Assembly: GCA_001910725.1 (NCBI GenBank)
Contig: MJGA01000003.1
Span: forward strand, 248,001-312,000
Length of the DNA stretch: 64,000 nt
Direction: 5' to 3'
From: Phanerodontia chrysosporium
Lineage: Eukaryota > Basidiomycota > Agaricomycetes > Polyporales > Phanerochaetaceae
Of this stretch, positions 1 to 11,326 are shown piece by piece. The notes beneath the pieces were generated by a model. It did no database searches, was not told where the DNA came from, and worked only from the letters and a program-made list of their open reading frames with translations. Each line of letters starts with the position of its first letter. Within the stretch, counting starts at the first letter, position 1. The translations under genes were made by a program, and so were the position numbers.

Positions 1-163
1 GAGATTGAGCGGTGGCGACGCTTGCGTGCAGCCTCCGATGCCTCGGCTTCTGAAACCGTCATGCTGCGTGTAACCGAACCCGCCCTCAGGCTGCTTCGCC
101 TGCTGCTTGGCGCCTCTTCCTGCGGCTCCTCCCCCTCGCTGATCGGCTGGCGGAGCTCGACTG

Positions 164-1330
164 TCATGCGTGCCGACGAGGAGCGCCGCGGTATGGGCGC
201 TGCGCCGGCATGGCCGCGTAGTAGGGCGCGCCGTACGGTTGGGTGCGATGCGTGCTGCGCTCGGAGAAGGTTGGCGAGCGCGACGCGGAGGGCGACGACG
301 TCGACGAGATTGAGAACGAGCGCCGCGACGACGCGCTGCTCGAGGAGGCGTCGGAGCGAGATGTGAACGACGATACGCTCCAGCGGTGGGGCGAGGGGCT
401 TCGCGACTCGTCGTGGAGGGGCCGCACGGCCTTATTCAGGTACGATAGCAGCGAACGGTGACGCTGGTGACCCATGGATGCGGTCGTGGGCGGAGATGCA
501 ATGTCTTGCGTACCTGAACCAGAAAGCTTACTCAGATATCAGAAGTCGTTGCCAGACGAGCGAGACATACCCTTGCGAGAGTTCCGAGACCTGCGTTTGA
601 AGGGGTTGACGAACTTCCGCTCCAACACTTCGCGATCTTCAGGGTTTCTGACATAGGGAATGCGACCATGGGCAGTAGCGGGTTCCTCCGGCTCTGATTT
701 CAGGTCGGGAAGAAGCTTGCGGATGGGCGATAGGCTACGCGACCTCGAAGTCTTCTCAGTTTCCCCGCTACGGCGCCTGCTCTTGCGGCGGAAGAGGCTT
801 GTGACCTTCTGTGGGAGAGACGCCTTCTTCGACGGCTCGGAGGAATGCATAGATGCCTCTGAGTGCAGTCCTGAGGACAACACTCCCTGGCTGTCGAAAT
901 GCGAGAAGGTGGACTCCGACTCCTGCGTCTCCTCTGCCGGCGGACCGAGCGTGGCCGTAACAGCAAAGTTTGGGCAGTCAGGACGCGCGACAATGGTGAT
1001 TGCCCCAGAGACCGGAGGGACGACGGTGATTGCAGACGGTGCAGAACGGCGCACTACACTGCGCCGCAGGACGCCTGCATTCGAGTCCACTGCGATTTGA
1101 TAGTTTCCGTCCTTTGGGACATCAACAGTCGCTTGTGCAGAAGGCATGAGCGAACTCTGCGAGGTCGAGCGGATGAACATGGGAGTTTCGAGTTGAACGC
1201 GCGGGGCTATAGGTGGAGGCCTGCGCTTGACGAAGGGTATGATGATAGCTATGCAGAGAGCAGCCACACTCTGTAAACCCAAAGGCGTAAGACCCACATG
1301 TCATTAACCTGGAGCTGTACGACGCACCAT
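164..1330 (-). CDS. Membrane-anchored, Ser/Arg-rich protein of unknown function
   Basis: I do not recognise this gene. The main exon (about 1270 to 595) opens with a hydrophobic segment (VAALCIAIIIPFV) followed at once by basic residues, so it reads as an N-terminal membrane anchor with a long cytoplasmic tail rich in Ser, Arg and Pro. No ATG lies in frame inside this exon and a TGA precedes it. The best start is ATG at 1330-1328, followed directly by a GTGCGT donor and a TTTACAG acceptor at 1271, giving a one-codon first exon. A second intron (GTATGT to TTCAG, near 577-520) joins in phase to an exon running to a TGA at 164-166. A better coding frame (TVELRQPISEGEEP) continues toward base 1 in another phase, offset by one base near 200. 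The C-terminus is therefore probably outside the window and the stop at 164 may be an artefact. The structure is inferred. Confidence 0.5.
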
Positions 1331-2930
1331 TGCAAACCACACCGAGCTCGAGACTAAGCTAGCGGTGTGAACAATTGTGGTGGTCATTACAATCCGAGGC
1401 GACTTTTCGTAACGGCTCATGAGCGGACGTAAGGAGGATTGAGAGGTCGTAGAGGTCTTAGGAGAGAAGAGTTGGATCTCTGAGCCCCGTCGTTGCGACC
1501 TTAAGTAGGAGTGAAACGACGGATAGCGGAATTATCGTCGTCGACCAGACCAGATCTCAATGGCTCATCGTCAGCCGATGGCGGAGGAGCGAGAGGCGTC
1601 GGTATTCGTCAATCCGCTCGCTCGTCGATCCTGCCGAGGGTCCTGATCGCCAGAAGCCCGAAGGTGCACTTTCAGAGCGAGCGGAAGAGACGAAGAAGTG
1701 GCCGTGGAGGACTGCGGGAGGATGTGGACGCCTTGACGCACAGTTGACTTGACGGTTGGACCAGTCGAGGCGGATTTGCAGGCTATCAGGCACGCAAAAG
1801 CCCGACAGAGGGCACGTTTTGTTTTTGTAGGCGGCAGAGAGCGAGTGGACAGACGAAACCCGAGATTAATGGTCTCATCGTTTCGCACCGCGACCCGTTT
1901 GGGCGAGTCGAACCACCTTCAAACCCGGTCGTTCGATTCGCCCAATCTGGTCACTGTGCGTTTATTGGTATTTCGCCGTCGTCGGTTTCATCGAGGAGGC
2001 TGCGACACTTGGCGACGGGGTTGGCCCAGGAGAGCCGACGTCGAAGAAGGCAGGACGGCGAGTTAGAGGGAGCTGGAGGAGTTCTGAAACATGAGGACAG
2101 TGGTCACCACCGCGCATTCTGCATCCGCCACTGCTTATCTCTGTTGCCCGAGGATCAAGCGATCTCATCTTATCTCTATATTTCCCGATTCAGACCTGGG
2201 CATGGACACTGCCCAGGTCAATAGAGTCCTTTTTATACCGCCTGCATCCCAATCAATAGTCTCTCATGTTCTCAAATATTCCAAAGGTGCCATGAAACGA
2301 TCACCAGGTAGAGCCTCTGCTCCTCCGACACCCCAGACCGAACCCCGAACCTCAGGAGCAATCCCGAACCCGACGGGTCTCCACAGCAGCATCGAGACCC
2401 GGCAACGGCAATCTGTTACCCTATCTTGAGCTAATTATCTTGAGTAAACCGAAGCCAGTTGACCCAGAAATCACGAGTCAATAAAAACGGGACAAGCATA
2501 CGCGCCGTGTTACACACTGGCCTTTGGAGCCTCCAGACGTTGGTGTAATATCTTGTCGTAGTCTACTGTGAGCTGATTAGGTGATTGTTATCTGCCTGGC
2601 TGCTGCTCATCTGCAAAGTTATACGCCACGACGAAGCGACGCCACCGGTTCATCGTTGACTTAGGATACTGTAAGGGTCAAGCTCAAGACGAAAGAGCAA
2701 AAGCCAGCGGTCCGCGGATGGCACGCTGTACCACAACAATAGAACTAGCAGAGTTGCTTGAGGCTACACATTGCGAGAGGCCCTGACGAGATTCTGAGCT
2801 CAATGTTTGTCGGCAAGGCACGTGATCAGAGATCAGGCGGGTTTGATGCGCATTCCGCGTGAATGACGCCGTGTCCTGAGAACGCGGACTGGCATCACCT
2901 GCCTTCACATCGTCCCGTCCCCGTCTCGCG
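1331..2930. other. Intergenic region, divergent 5' flanks
   Basis: About 1.6 kb between the starts of the leftward anchored-protein gene and the rightward F-box gene. The open frames here are short, overlap on both strands and show no recognisable domain. One stretch on the minus strand near 1970-2070 reads as Pro/Ser-rich peptide but has no supported start. I see nothing else definable. Confidence 0.5.
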
Positions 2931-5441
2931 ATGCCCTCTCGAAAGCGCACCAAACACGGCTCGTCACCTGGACGAGATGTACGTATCATACCAGACTCAT
3001 GCTCTACACAAATTGCTGAAGCGTGTTCAGAATGGTTGTGTGGCAGACACGCAACTTCCATCCCATTCCGCAAGCGCGCCAGGCATACTCGCTCTCCCGC
3101 CCGAACTCCTTGAGGATATCCTTGTCTTGCTTGTGGACTGCGGCCACCCAAAGACTATATCTGCTCTTGCTAGGACGTGTCAGGCCCTGAGACGGCTCAT
3201 ATATGCCCCTCAGGACAAGTTTCTGTGGCGGCGCATCTTCCTCACCACATTCGACGATCCAAGGAGTATACAATCATGTATGTCGACGGATTGGTGCTTG
3301 AAACAATTGGCTAATCTCTAATTTGCTCCATTGTGTAGTCGCTGACTTCAACTGGGCTTCAGAATATCAGGCGCGAGTGAAGGCATCTCTCTTCATCGAG
3401 CGCCATTATGGGGCTCCGGCCACGGGGTTGAACAGGGAGAGTCGGCGACACTCCCTTAGAAGCGCAACGAAAGCGACGCCATCCCCGACGCGTACTAGAC
3501 GACGTGCAAGCGAATCCATCGAAATTGCCGTCACCTCCGGGACGAACTACACCGTCGCTCTGCAGACGCTACTGTCTATTCTGGACACATCACATCCGGT
3601 TACTGTACCTCTGCATGGGGCTGCGAAACAACCTTGGGAGAACCCCGGCCTCATCGCTTTAACTCTCCGCGAAGCGTCCCTACGCGCTCCCCCGTTTCCG
3701 CCTTACATTGTGACAGCTCTGCCGGACGTCTCGGACGCCGTGTCCGTCGCTGCGACAGACGGGAAATCGGACGGAGACGCCACAGAACTCCCGCCTGTGA
3801 TTCGCCCGAGCAAGAGCTTGGCCTACCTCAAGCGATTGCTCTCGTCTGGTGTTGTTCCCGATCTTGTGACATATCTCGCCACTCCAGCGACCAACGAGCG
3901 CGGTTCACCCTGGCAGTCGACCCCCGAGCGCAAGCTCTCAATCGCCTCGTCGCCACCTTTGGTGTCAGCGTGTTCCTAGACACGCCGCACCGCGATCGCC
4001 GCAAGCACAAAGATGAGGCTGACACGGTCCATCGCAACGCTATATATGCCCGTACCGAAGGGAGCAACACGCTGATGGAGCTGTTCGCACGCATCCGTCA
4101 CGCATCGCAGAAGAAGGTATACGACATGAATTATCTCAGCCGCAAGCGGGCATGGGGTCCCTTCCTACGCGTGCGCTCCAACAAAGACCAGAACCAGGAC
4201 ACAGCGAGCGTGTCTACTACCGACGCGGAGGACGCAGACTACCAACCTATCCCGGAGGACACGCCATCGAATTCCGCAGCCTCGACCTCCGAAGAGGAAT
4301 CGGAGGACGAAGAATACGTTCCTCCGCATGCTCAGGGTCCCCGCGCACGAAGCGCCTGCTCCGCAGCCGGAGGACCTACAGGCGGACTGGGAGCACCTTG
4401 CTGCCATTCGTATTGTCGTCCAAGCCAAGCTGGAAGAGAAACTCAGGCTACTTCAGACGGACCTCGCGCAGTGGTTCGACCCTGGCCAGGCTGAGGAGAT
4501 CATGAGGACCTTGTTCGCATGGGAGGGTGTACGCTCGTGCGTTTGGACTGGCGCTCGAGCAGCGTGCACATCTGAGGAAGGTGAGGCCTCCAAGCCCCAG
4601 TCTCCACAGAAAGACTCCACGAACGATGCGGACGCGGCGAGCTCCTCTGCGGGTGTCCCGCCGCTGTTCAAATCGCCCAGTGAACCGCTAGCGGAATGGG
4701 ATTGGGCGGGCGTAGAGGGCATCTGGCGGTAAGCCTATCTCTACAGTGTAGCCCTCACTACTAAGTCGTGTTTTCACAGGCGATGCGTGTGCTGGCTGGA
4801 TTATGAGAACCTGATATGTACGTGCCCGCTCCTCTTCAGTAAGCCCACCGTTGACCGCGTGAGTCTCTGCAGATCAAAATGTATGGTCTCTCTACTCACT
4901 ATCACACCACTCGACTCACTATGCATCTCAGCGACTTGGCTTCCAGGAGCGGGACCTCGATGAGGCCACGATCACGGTCCCGCTCGCTCTCCGCGTGACC
5001 GGCTTCTCGCCGTCGACCCTCCCAGAATACGCACAGTACCCGACGATCCACTTCGACTCGCGCCGCTTCCCGACGATCCACGTCGAGGGCACAATGGGCG
5101 GCGCGGACTGGGCGTTCAACGGCGGCGCGCAGCAGGACGTGCGCCGCGTCAAGGGCACCGTGAGGGTGTGCCGCGACGGCAGCGTCTGGTGGTCCATGGT
5201 GCGTTCTCGTTGTTTTTTGGTGCACCCCGGAGTCGCTCATAGGCTACCGTAGCTGTCCTCTGTCCAAGGCTCGCACGAGGAGTGGGAGTGGTCGTCCGAA
5301 GGCATCCAGATTGGCGCTGCTCTCGGTCCAGGGGGTCCCATTGGTGTGCGCTCGGGCAGTGGCATCCTGGGCTTGTGGACTGGTTGGGAGCACGAGTTCG
5401 AGGACCCTATTGGGGCGTGGTGGCAGTGGAAGGTTGCGTAG
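2931..5441 (+). CDS. F-box domain protein
   Basis: Probable substrate-recognition subunit of an SCF ubiquitin ligase. Exons: 2931-2978, 3031-3277, 3339-4728, 4780-4817, 4873-4880, 4932-5198 and 5253-5441; all junctions are in phase. The F-box (LALPPELLEDILVLL...CQALRRLIY) spans roughly residues 33-75, right after a basic N-terminus (MPSRKRTKH). A long middle part carries an acidic Ser/Glu-rich stretch. The C-terminal part (TIHVEGTMGG, GSHEEWEWSSEG, GAWWQWKVA) looks like a beta-rich substrate domain ending in the stop at 5439-5441. Exon 5 is an 8-nt microexon. The large third exon changes frame near 3885-3905 (one base missing) and back near 4320-4340, without a usable intron at either place. 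The coding signal before, between and after is strong (LMELFARIRHASQKKVYDM), so I read these as sequence errors. The substrate is unknown. Confidence 0.8.
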
Positions 5442-5864
5442 CGCACGACTGTCGGAATCCAACGAAGATTATATAAAATTGCGCTGTATCTAAAACGAGA
5501 AAACCCTGTACATATATTACGTTCTTAGCTCACTACGGCCCGCAGGTGGTAGAGTCAGCTATCAGTACTGAATGTTGAATGCCGGAAACACATATCGTCT
5601 GCCTGGTGGCACGGAACGTAGTGTAAATCCAAGTTGGCATTGAAGGTATCATGAATGTCAGTAAACAGTGAACGGGTGTGTCTGTAGTGTATCAGAGTCC
5701 TTGCGCCACGCGCATGACGGCGCCACCTTCGAGCGTCCGCTATAGGTATAGAAAAGAAACAAAGCCACAACTTTGTCCATTAGCCCTTCCTCCGCCACCT
5801 TCCCATCCATGCTGCACCGCACCCTACGCTAGCCCAGAAACGAACGAAGAGACTAGAAGACTCT
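5442..5864. other. Convergent 3' intergenic region
   Basis: About 420 bp between the 3' ends of the F-box gene and the tetraspanin gene. It is AT-richer than the flanking exons, as expected for two 3' UTRs. No coding or structural feature is seen. Confidence 0.5.
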
Positions 5865-7498
5865 TTACTGTCCTTCTGGAGCTTTGCCTGGGATTTGATC
5901 GTACTTGCCGACGTACGATGACTGCTGGCTGTTGTTGTTGCTGTAGGGCATCGTCGGCATGGCATCGAGCTGCAGGTTCGACCGCGAGCGCGCAAGGATC
6001 TCCGACGCGACATCGTTGCCGTACTGCTCTGCGAGTTGACTAATCCCAGCCATTAGCAGACGCACATCGAACTACGGAGGAGCCGCTCACTTAGCGTAGT
6101 TGTCCATGATGACAGCCATACTGTTCATGTTCAGGCGGTACGCCTTGGGCATCATGCCCTTACCGAAGCGGTACGTAACATGGTTCGAGCAAAGGAGCGC
6201 AGTGATCATGACGAGGAGCTGCGCGGGGACAACGCTGAAGATAACCGTGTACCAGCGCTCCAAAACGGTGCGCTCAAACTTGAGGTACGGGCCCTTGCAT
6301 CCGGCAGAACGCTGCGGGCGTAGCATGTCTGGCTGACAGTCGCTTCGACGAAGGGGTTGAAGTAACCGCAGCAACGCAGCTGGTTCTGGACGCGAAGACG
6401 ACCGGCGATACCGAGCGACCGCGACCACTGTGCGTTGATCTTGCCCTCAAGGTTGAAGGTACGCTTCTTGTAGGTAATGTATCCGGGAGTGACGAGGAGG
6501 GCGAAACAGATCCAGAGGAGGAAGGAGTACCAGGCAAGGAAGGCACGATTGTTGAGGATGATGCCGGACCAGCCGATGAGGGACGTGAAGACCGCAAGCG
6601 AAGCAGCAGTCGTGCTGATAATGAGCTCAGTGGTATTGCCGACTCGAATGATGTCGGCGTGTGTCCAAACATTGAACCAAATAAGGAGGCAGGCGATCAA
6701 GCCAGCAAGAGAGTAGGCGGAGAACTAAAGACAGTGTCAGCGAGCTGAAGGTCCAAAAATACACAGGCAAAACATATAGAGTGCAAACCGTGCGACCAGT
6801 AGTCTGAGCCTGAAGCTATGGCTCACGGCGACGAAGTTTCCGCTGTGATACCAGCCATAATCCGCTGGGCCCACAAGCAGACGGTGCCGAACCCGAGAGG
6901 GCCGAGGAGCTATCACAGCATCGCCACGTGCATCGCTTCTGGCGAGAAACGCCTGACGACGAGCAGAGGGGAAAGGCAGCGTGCTCACCAGTATGTTCGC
7001 AAGGAAGAGGCACCACTTGAACCTGTTCCACCGAGCCTTCGGTTTTGTGCGACCACCCTCCTTGTTGTTCCCAAAGACATCGACGCCATCGTAGTCCTCG
7101 TCGCCCGCTCCGGGCATGCGCGCCTCGTTGCTCCTGAACGCCTCTCTACCACCGCCCTGTTTGGGCATCATGTAGCCTCCTGCACCCTTGCCATTCCGCC
7201 TGCGTTGCGCAACGACAGTGTTGGAGAACTTGGCAGGTAGATAGTTGACGGAAAGCGAAGTCGAGAGCTTGTCCGAGTCCTTCAACAGCGGGCTGTTGCC
7301 AGAGGAGAAGGAGCGTGTAGATTCGCGCCGGCCGGCGAAAGGAGCGGAGGGGGGTTCGAGGTTAGGAGAGCTCATGCCTGCCAGCATATACCGGGTGGAG
7401 GCAGCGGCAGACTGTAGCGAGGGCGAGTGAGAGTTGACAGAGGAGGTGCGGGAGTGGCTGCTAAGCGAGAAAATGGTATTAGCGACCGTTCCCGGCAT
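5865..7498 (-). CDS. Tetraspanin, basidiomycete Tsp2 type
   Basis: Four-transmembrane scaffold protein expected in the plasma membrane. Exons: 7498-6989, 6724-6091 and 6039-5865. The first 170 residues are a Ser/Pro/Arg-rich cytoplasmic tail, typical of the long basidiomycete forms. TM1 begins with KWCLFLANIL at the end of exon 1 and continues FSAYSLAGLIACLLIW in exon 2. The 264-nt intron between them joins in phase. Further marks are TM2 and TM3 (IISTTAASLAVFTSLIG; FLLWICFALLVTPGYI), the tetraspanin CCG motif (LRCCGYFNPF), later loop cysteines (SQTCYAR, GCKGPY), and TM4 (FSVVPAQLLVMITALLC). The tail ends LDAMPTMPYSNNN. The frame breaks by one missing base near 6300, between ARSVLP and GCKGPY, inside a conserved stretch with no intron signal. 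In fungi Tsp2/Pls1-type proteins act in polarised growth and infection structures; the role here is inferred. Confidence 0.9.
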
Positions 7499-8332
7499 GA
7501 CAGAAGGCGCACGGCAAGGCGCAGGTGTGTGATGCGACTCTTCACAGTACGCGAGCGCGACTTACCCAGGTGAATGGTCCATCTAGACAGGTGTCGCAGG
7601 CATGCGACGGCGGGCAGCAGGAGGGGAGAGGGGGGAGGACAAGAGACGGTGAGCAGCAGCCCGAGCACCATCGCTTATTTTTCGCACGTACCACGGGACC
7701 AGCGCCCTCGCTCTGATGGCCCGAATCGTCCAAGTAGGTCGACCACACGCGGTCCATCCGAGAGGCAGAATTGGTACAAGAATAAATATTACAGAGGCAA
7801 AGAGAGGAGGGAGTTGGTCGATGTACTCCGGCACAGTTGCGCAGTATTTACGAACTCTCAGCGGGGCCTTCACCAGCTCAAGTTGAAGTTAGGTTCCCAT
7901 TCTTTAGACCGATCATATGCGCCCGATACCACGGCCGGGCCTACTTGTCCGCATATGACACTTGTTGCCTCACGACAGCGGACTCCGACCTGATAAGTTG
8001 CGTGTTTTGGGCCTAACTCTGCGTAGAACTCTCCTATTCAGCATCCTACACTAGAGCCAAGAATAACACCGGGCCAATCACAGCTGCAAGTAAAGCGACG
8101 AAAGCGCATAGCAAGAAAACAGCGGGCGGCACACCTCCGTTCCGAACGATCCGTGACAAGAAGGGAAAGATAGCAGGAGACAAATAAATGCGATGAGAGC
8201 GACATCACCGTTGTTTTCCCATTTCCATCCAACAACAAGCTAGAAGTCGCGCGTGTGTCTGATGAGCACACGGCGTGCGCGCAGAAATGCTCTGAGGCGG
8301 ACAGCGAGCGTTGAACGATGCAAAGACAGTTC
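7499..8332. other. Intergenic region, tetraspanin promoter side
   Basis: About 830 bp between the tetraspanin start and the Mau2 stop, both on the minus strand. It includes purine-rich runs near 7617-7655 (CT-rich on the minus strand), compatible with the tetraspanin 5' leader. Open frames here lack an ATG, a domain or intron support. Confidence 0.45.
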
Positions 8333-11178
8333 TCAACTGCCACACCGTATGCTGCGAGCTTCCAGGGCCTTGACAGCCTCTTCTAACCGCTGGTTCGTCA
8401 GCATTTGTTTCTGCACCCGGTGCTCCTTCCCTGCCCTCCGATACAGCTCTGCGAGAGGTGAGGACAACGATCAGAAATTTTTTCATCTCAGCCACACAGT
8501 CCCCGCAACGCACCTAGGAATTTCCGACCCACCCAGAGGCCGAGTCTTGCGTTTCCAACGGCAGGCGCACTATTCTCCTTCTCTATAGACTTGCTCGCCG
8601 GCGCACCAAGCCCTATGGCGAGCTGTTCACATGTCTGCAACATCTGTAGGGCGTGATCTCCCGCGGTGTGGATATATTGGGAGGCGATCAATGCGAGGGC
8701 GATTGCTCGGAGGTGGTTGTCTTGCGAGCGGGTCGCCTGCTCGAGGGCACTCTTCAGACAAGATCTACAGAAGCCATGAGCGAGGGGTTGCAGTCATAGG
8801 AGAAGAGCCAGCGTACTTCGCCGTCAAAATTTCCTTCGACACGAGTGCCTCGATGATATAGCCGACTGCCTTGAGCGTACCTCCCACACTGTGGCACGCC
8901 TTCGCTACGTTCATCGCCTCCTTCAAATCCACACCTCCAAACTCCAGGTCTTCTTTCCGAGTGCCCAATATCGCACCTTGCGCGGTCATCCCTATCCTTA
9001 GGACGACATCACCTGCCTGTGCGGCCGCACGTACAAAGCTGTCGTGTTGAGCAAGGGCTGCAGCGACGCGGTAGCACTCCAATGCTCGTGATGTCTGCCC
9101 CAGAGCATGCGCGAGATGAGCGTGGTGGAGGCTTATGCGGGCAGCAAAATCAGGGAAGATGTTGTAAGTCCGAGTGTGCGCTATCAGTTGTGCGAGGTTC
9201 TGATCACGATGTCAATCCATAACTGGAGGGATTTAGTTGTATATATGCTTACCTGCTCTGCTGTATCCCATTCGCTGCGCATGATTGACACCTGAGAGCA
9301 GTGCGACAGTCAACATGGTGGCCTCACTCGGCCTATCAACTTACAGCTGCCAGCTCGCAGAGGAGGTCGGCTTTGATCCGCGCCAATCTTTGCTCGACCT
9401 CTTCGATATCGCCAAGGTCTGCCCAGGTGAGACTGAACGACCATCCACATTTGTTAGCTGAATGGTCCAGGCTAGCGGAATAAAAGGCCTCACGTTGAAG
9501 CTCTGCATCGAGCTCTTTCTCCCAAGACACCAGCCCCTCAACGGCAAATACCTTGCGCTTCGGCTTGCGGCCCACCGCGTCCCGTTTCGCAATACTGCTT
9601 ATCAGGAATGCGAGGAGGAACACAATGCGAGGATGGGTCACGTGGATAATGAGCGGTGGGCCAGCTGGCAGCTTCACCTAAGGAAGCAAGATGCAGTCCC
9701 AGAATACCCCATAGTCATCGATAGTACCTCGACAGTCCCCTCGGCGAACTTCTCGAGCGCACCGGAGTCGAGAAGCGCGTGGAGGTGAGAGAGCCTTGGG
9801 CTCGCCTCCGCTGCACCACCTATATGCGTGAAGTACACCACTGCCATCATAAGCGTATGCACTGCCATAGCAGCCTCGAATGGGTCGTCGAAATATATGA
9901 ATTCCTCGGCAGGCTGGCCAGACAGGTCTGCCGGCTGACGAGGTTTCGGCGTCATAGCAGCATCGTAGGAGAGTCCTAGAGCAGTCTCTACGCGCTCTAG
10001 GGTCTGGGGAATTTCGTTCCACATATTCGCTGCGACGAGTATGCGCAGACGAAGGACGCGAGCCAAGAGCGTTGTTCGGGTATGGTGCTGGCTGAGCGCG
10101 AACGCCTCCATGTCTGATACAGATGCAAGAGCCGCGTGAATGTCTTGTGGATTGTGCGTGTATGCGGGGGATGTGGGTGGAGGCAGAGTTACGGGAGCCT
10201 CAGTGGTAGAAGACGATGGCGTCGACGGTATTGGTGCAGGCTTGGGTGTGGTGAATATAGAGATGGCGGCGAGGTGGGCAGCGTAGACGACATGTGGCGG
10301 GTCCGTAGGCTGAACGGATGAAACAAGGTTCCGTATTTGCGCACGTGCATATTTAATCTTGTGCTGCCAGTGGGCGAGCTGTATCTGGAGCAGGGAAATA
10401 TGGTGCTTGTATGCGCGCAGAGATGGATGCTAGGAGTACGTGAGCAGGACCGACCCCGGGGATAGGTGGCTCCGTACCTTCTGGGCTATAATGGACTAGG
10501 TGCAATATGTCATGAGACCCGCGTATATGCGCACCTGTCAGCTGGAACTCACTGCTTTGCTCAATGCATTGTCAACCTACCGCGCATCCGGTCAAGGTCA
10601 GACTCATTCGTCCAGCGCATCCGAACACAGTAACGCACCTCAGATTCCATCCCATATGCCCACTCAAACTCTGGATTATCATGCAGCCTACCGGCAATGA
10701 CCTTCATCCCAATCTCAGCGAGGCCAGTCCATGCCCGGCATTCAATCTCGGGTGACAGTGAGGGTATAGTCAGACATTTACGCAGTGCGGCGAGGGAGAG
10801 GCATATTGATTGCACGTAGTGCTTGTGAGTCGGAGGATGTGCGAGAAGAGATGGAAGCGAAACGAGCAGGACTGCTGGAGGCAGGGGCTTTAGGCGGGGT
10901 CCCTGCGGCTTGTCAGGAGACGAGGGCACGGACGAGAGCGATGACAGCGAGCTCGACGGCATCTCTGTGACGGGTCGAGCTTTGCTCGCTTTTGTGGGCG
11001 GGGATTCAGGTCGTCGCTCATCTTCATCAACAGTGAACGAAAGAGGACGAAGAGGTGGCTCGAACGAGCAATTGAGAGACGTGACAGGAGTGACGGCTCT
11101 GACGCGGTTGATCACGCGTGACACGTCGCGTTCTATTTTGTGGTCACGGCCCACGTGCAGCAGAGCTCGGGTGATCAT
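8333..11178 (-). CDS. mau2: Cohesin loading factor Mau2/Scc4
   Basis: TPR-like subunit that, with Scc2/NIPBL, loads cohesin onto chromatin; acts in the nucleus. Recognisable blocks in order: a variable N-terminus; LLVSLPSLLAHPPTHKHYVQ and ECRAWTGLAEIGMKVIAG; LARVLRLRILVAANMWNEIP; FEAAMAVHTLMMAVVYFTHI followed by PRLSHLHALLDSGALEKF; HPRIVFLLAFLISSIAKRDA with RIKADLLCELAAVS; GGTLKAVGYIIEALVSKEIL; and a C-terminal YIHTAGDHALQMLQTCEQLA. The last exon (ELYRRAGKEHRVQKQ) follows an intron with donor GTGCGT and acceptor CTCGCAG and ends in TGA at 8333-8335. The gene has many small introns. The ATG at 11176-11178 heads a non-conserved N-terminus and a start further upstream is possible. The 3' end of ISWI lies only about 150 bp upstream on the same strand, so the Mau2 promoter is compact or overlaps the ISWI 3' UTR. 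Confidence 0.88.
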
Positions 11179-11326
11179 TCTTGAGCAAGAGAAAGCCGGT
11201 TCTATTCTATAAAATACACAAGAGAATTACAGATCCGTAGGAACATAGAGAACGTAGGATAGGTGACAATTACAGCCGCGGAGCGAAAGCAAGAACAAAG
11301 CATACAGCATATCCACCATCAATTAT

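Noticed and set aside
1511..2429. Several plus- and minus-strand open frames of 70-112 codons
   Set aside because: They overlap each other, show no domain and lack splice support.
2863..2930. Earlier start of the first F-box gene by reading through the first intron
   Set aside because: It has a non-conserved, His/Pro-rich peptide, while ATG 2931 with a canonical GTACGT intron gives a clean basic leader.
6725..6988. Extra tetraspanin exons inside the 264-nt intron, including a hydrophobic stretch
   Set aside because: Joining 6989 directly to 6724 is in phase and restores a continuous TM1; adding the internal stretch would create a surplus helix.
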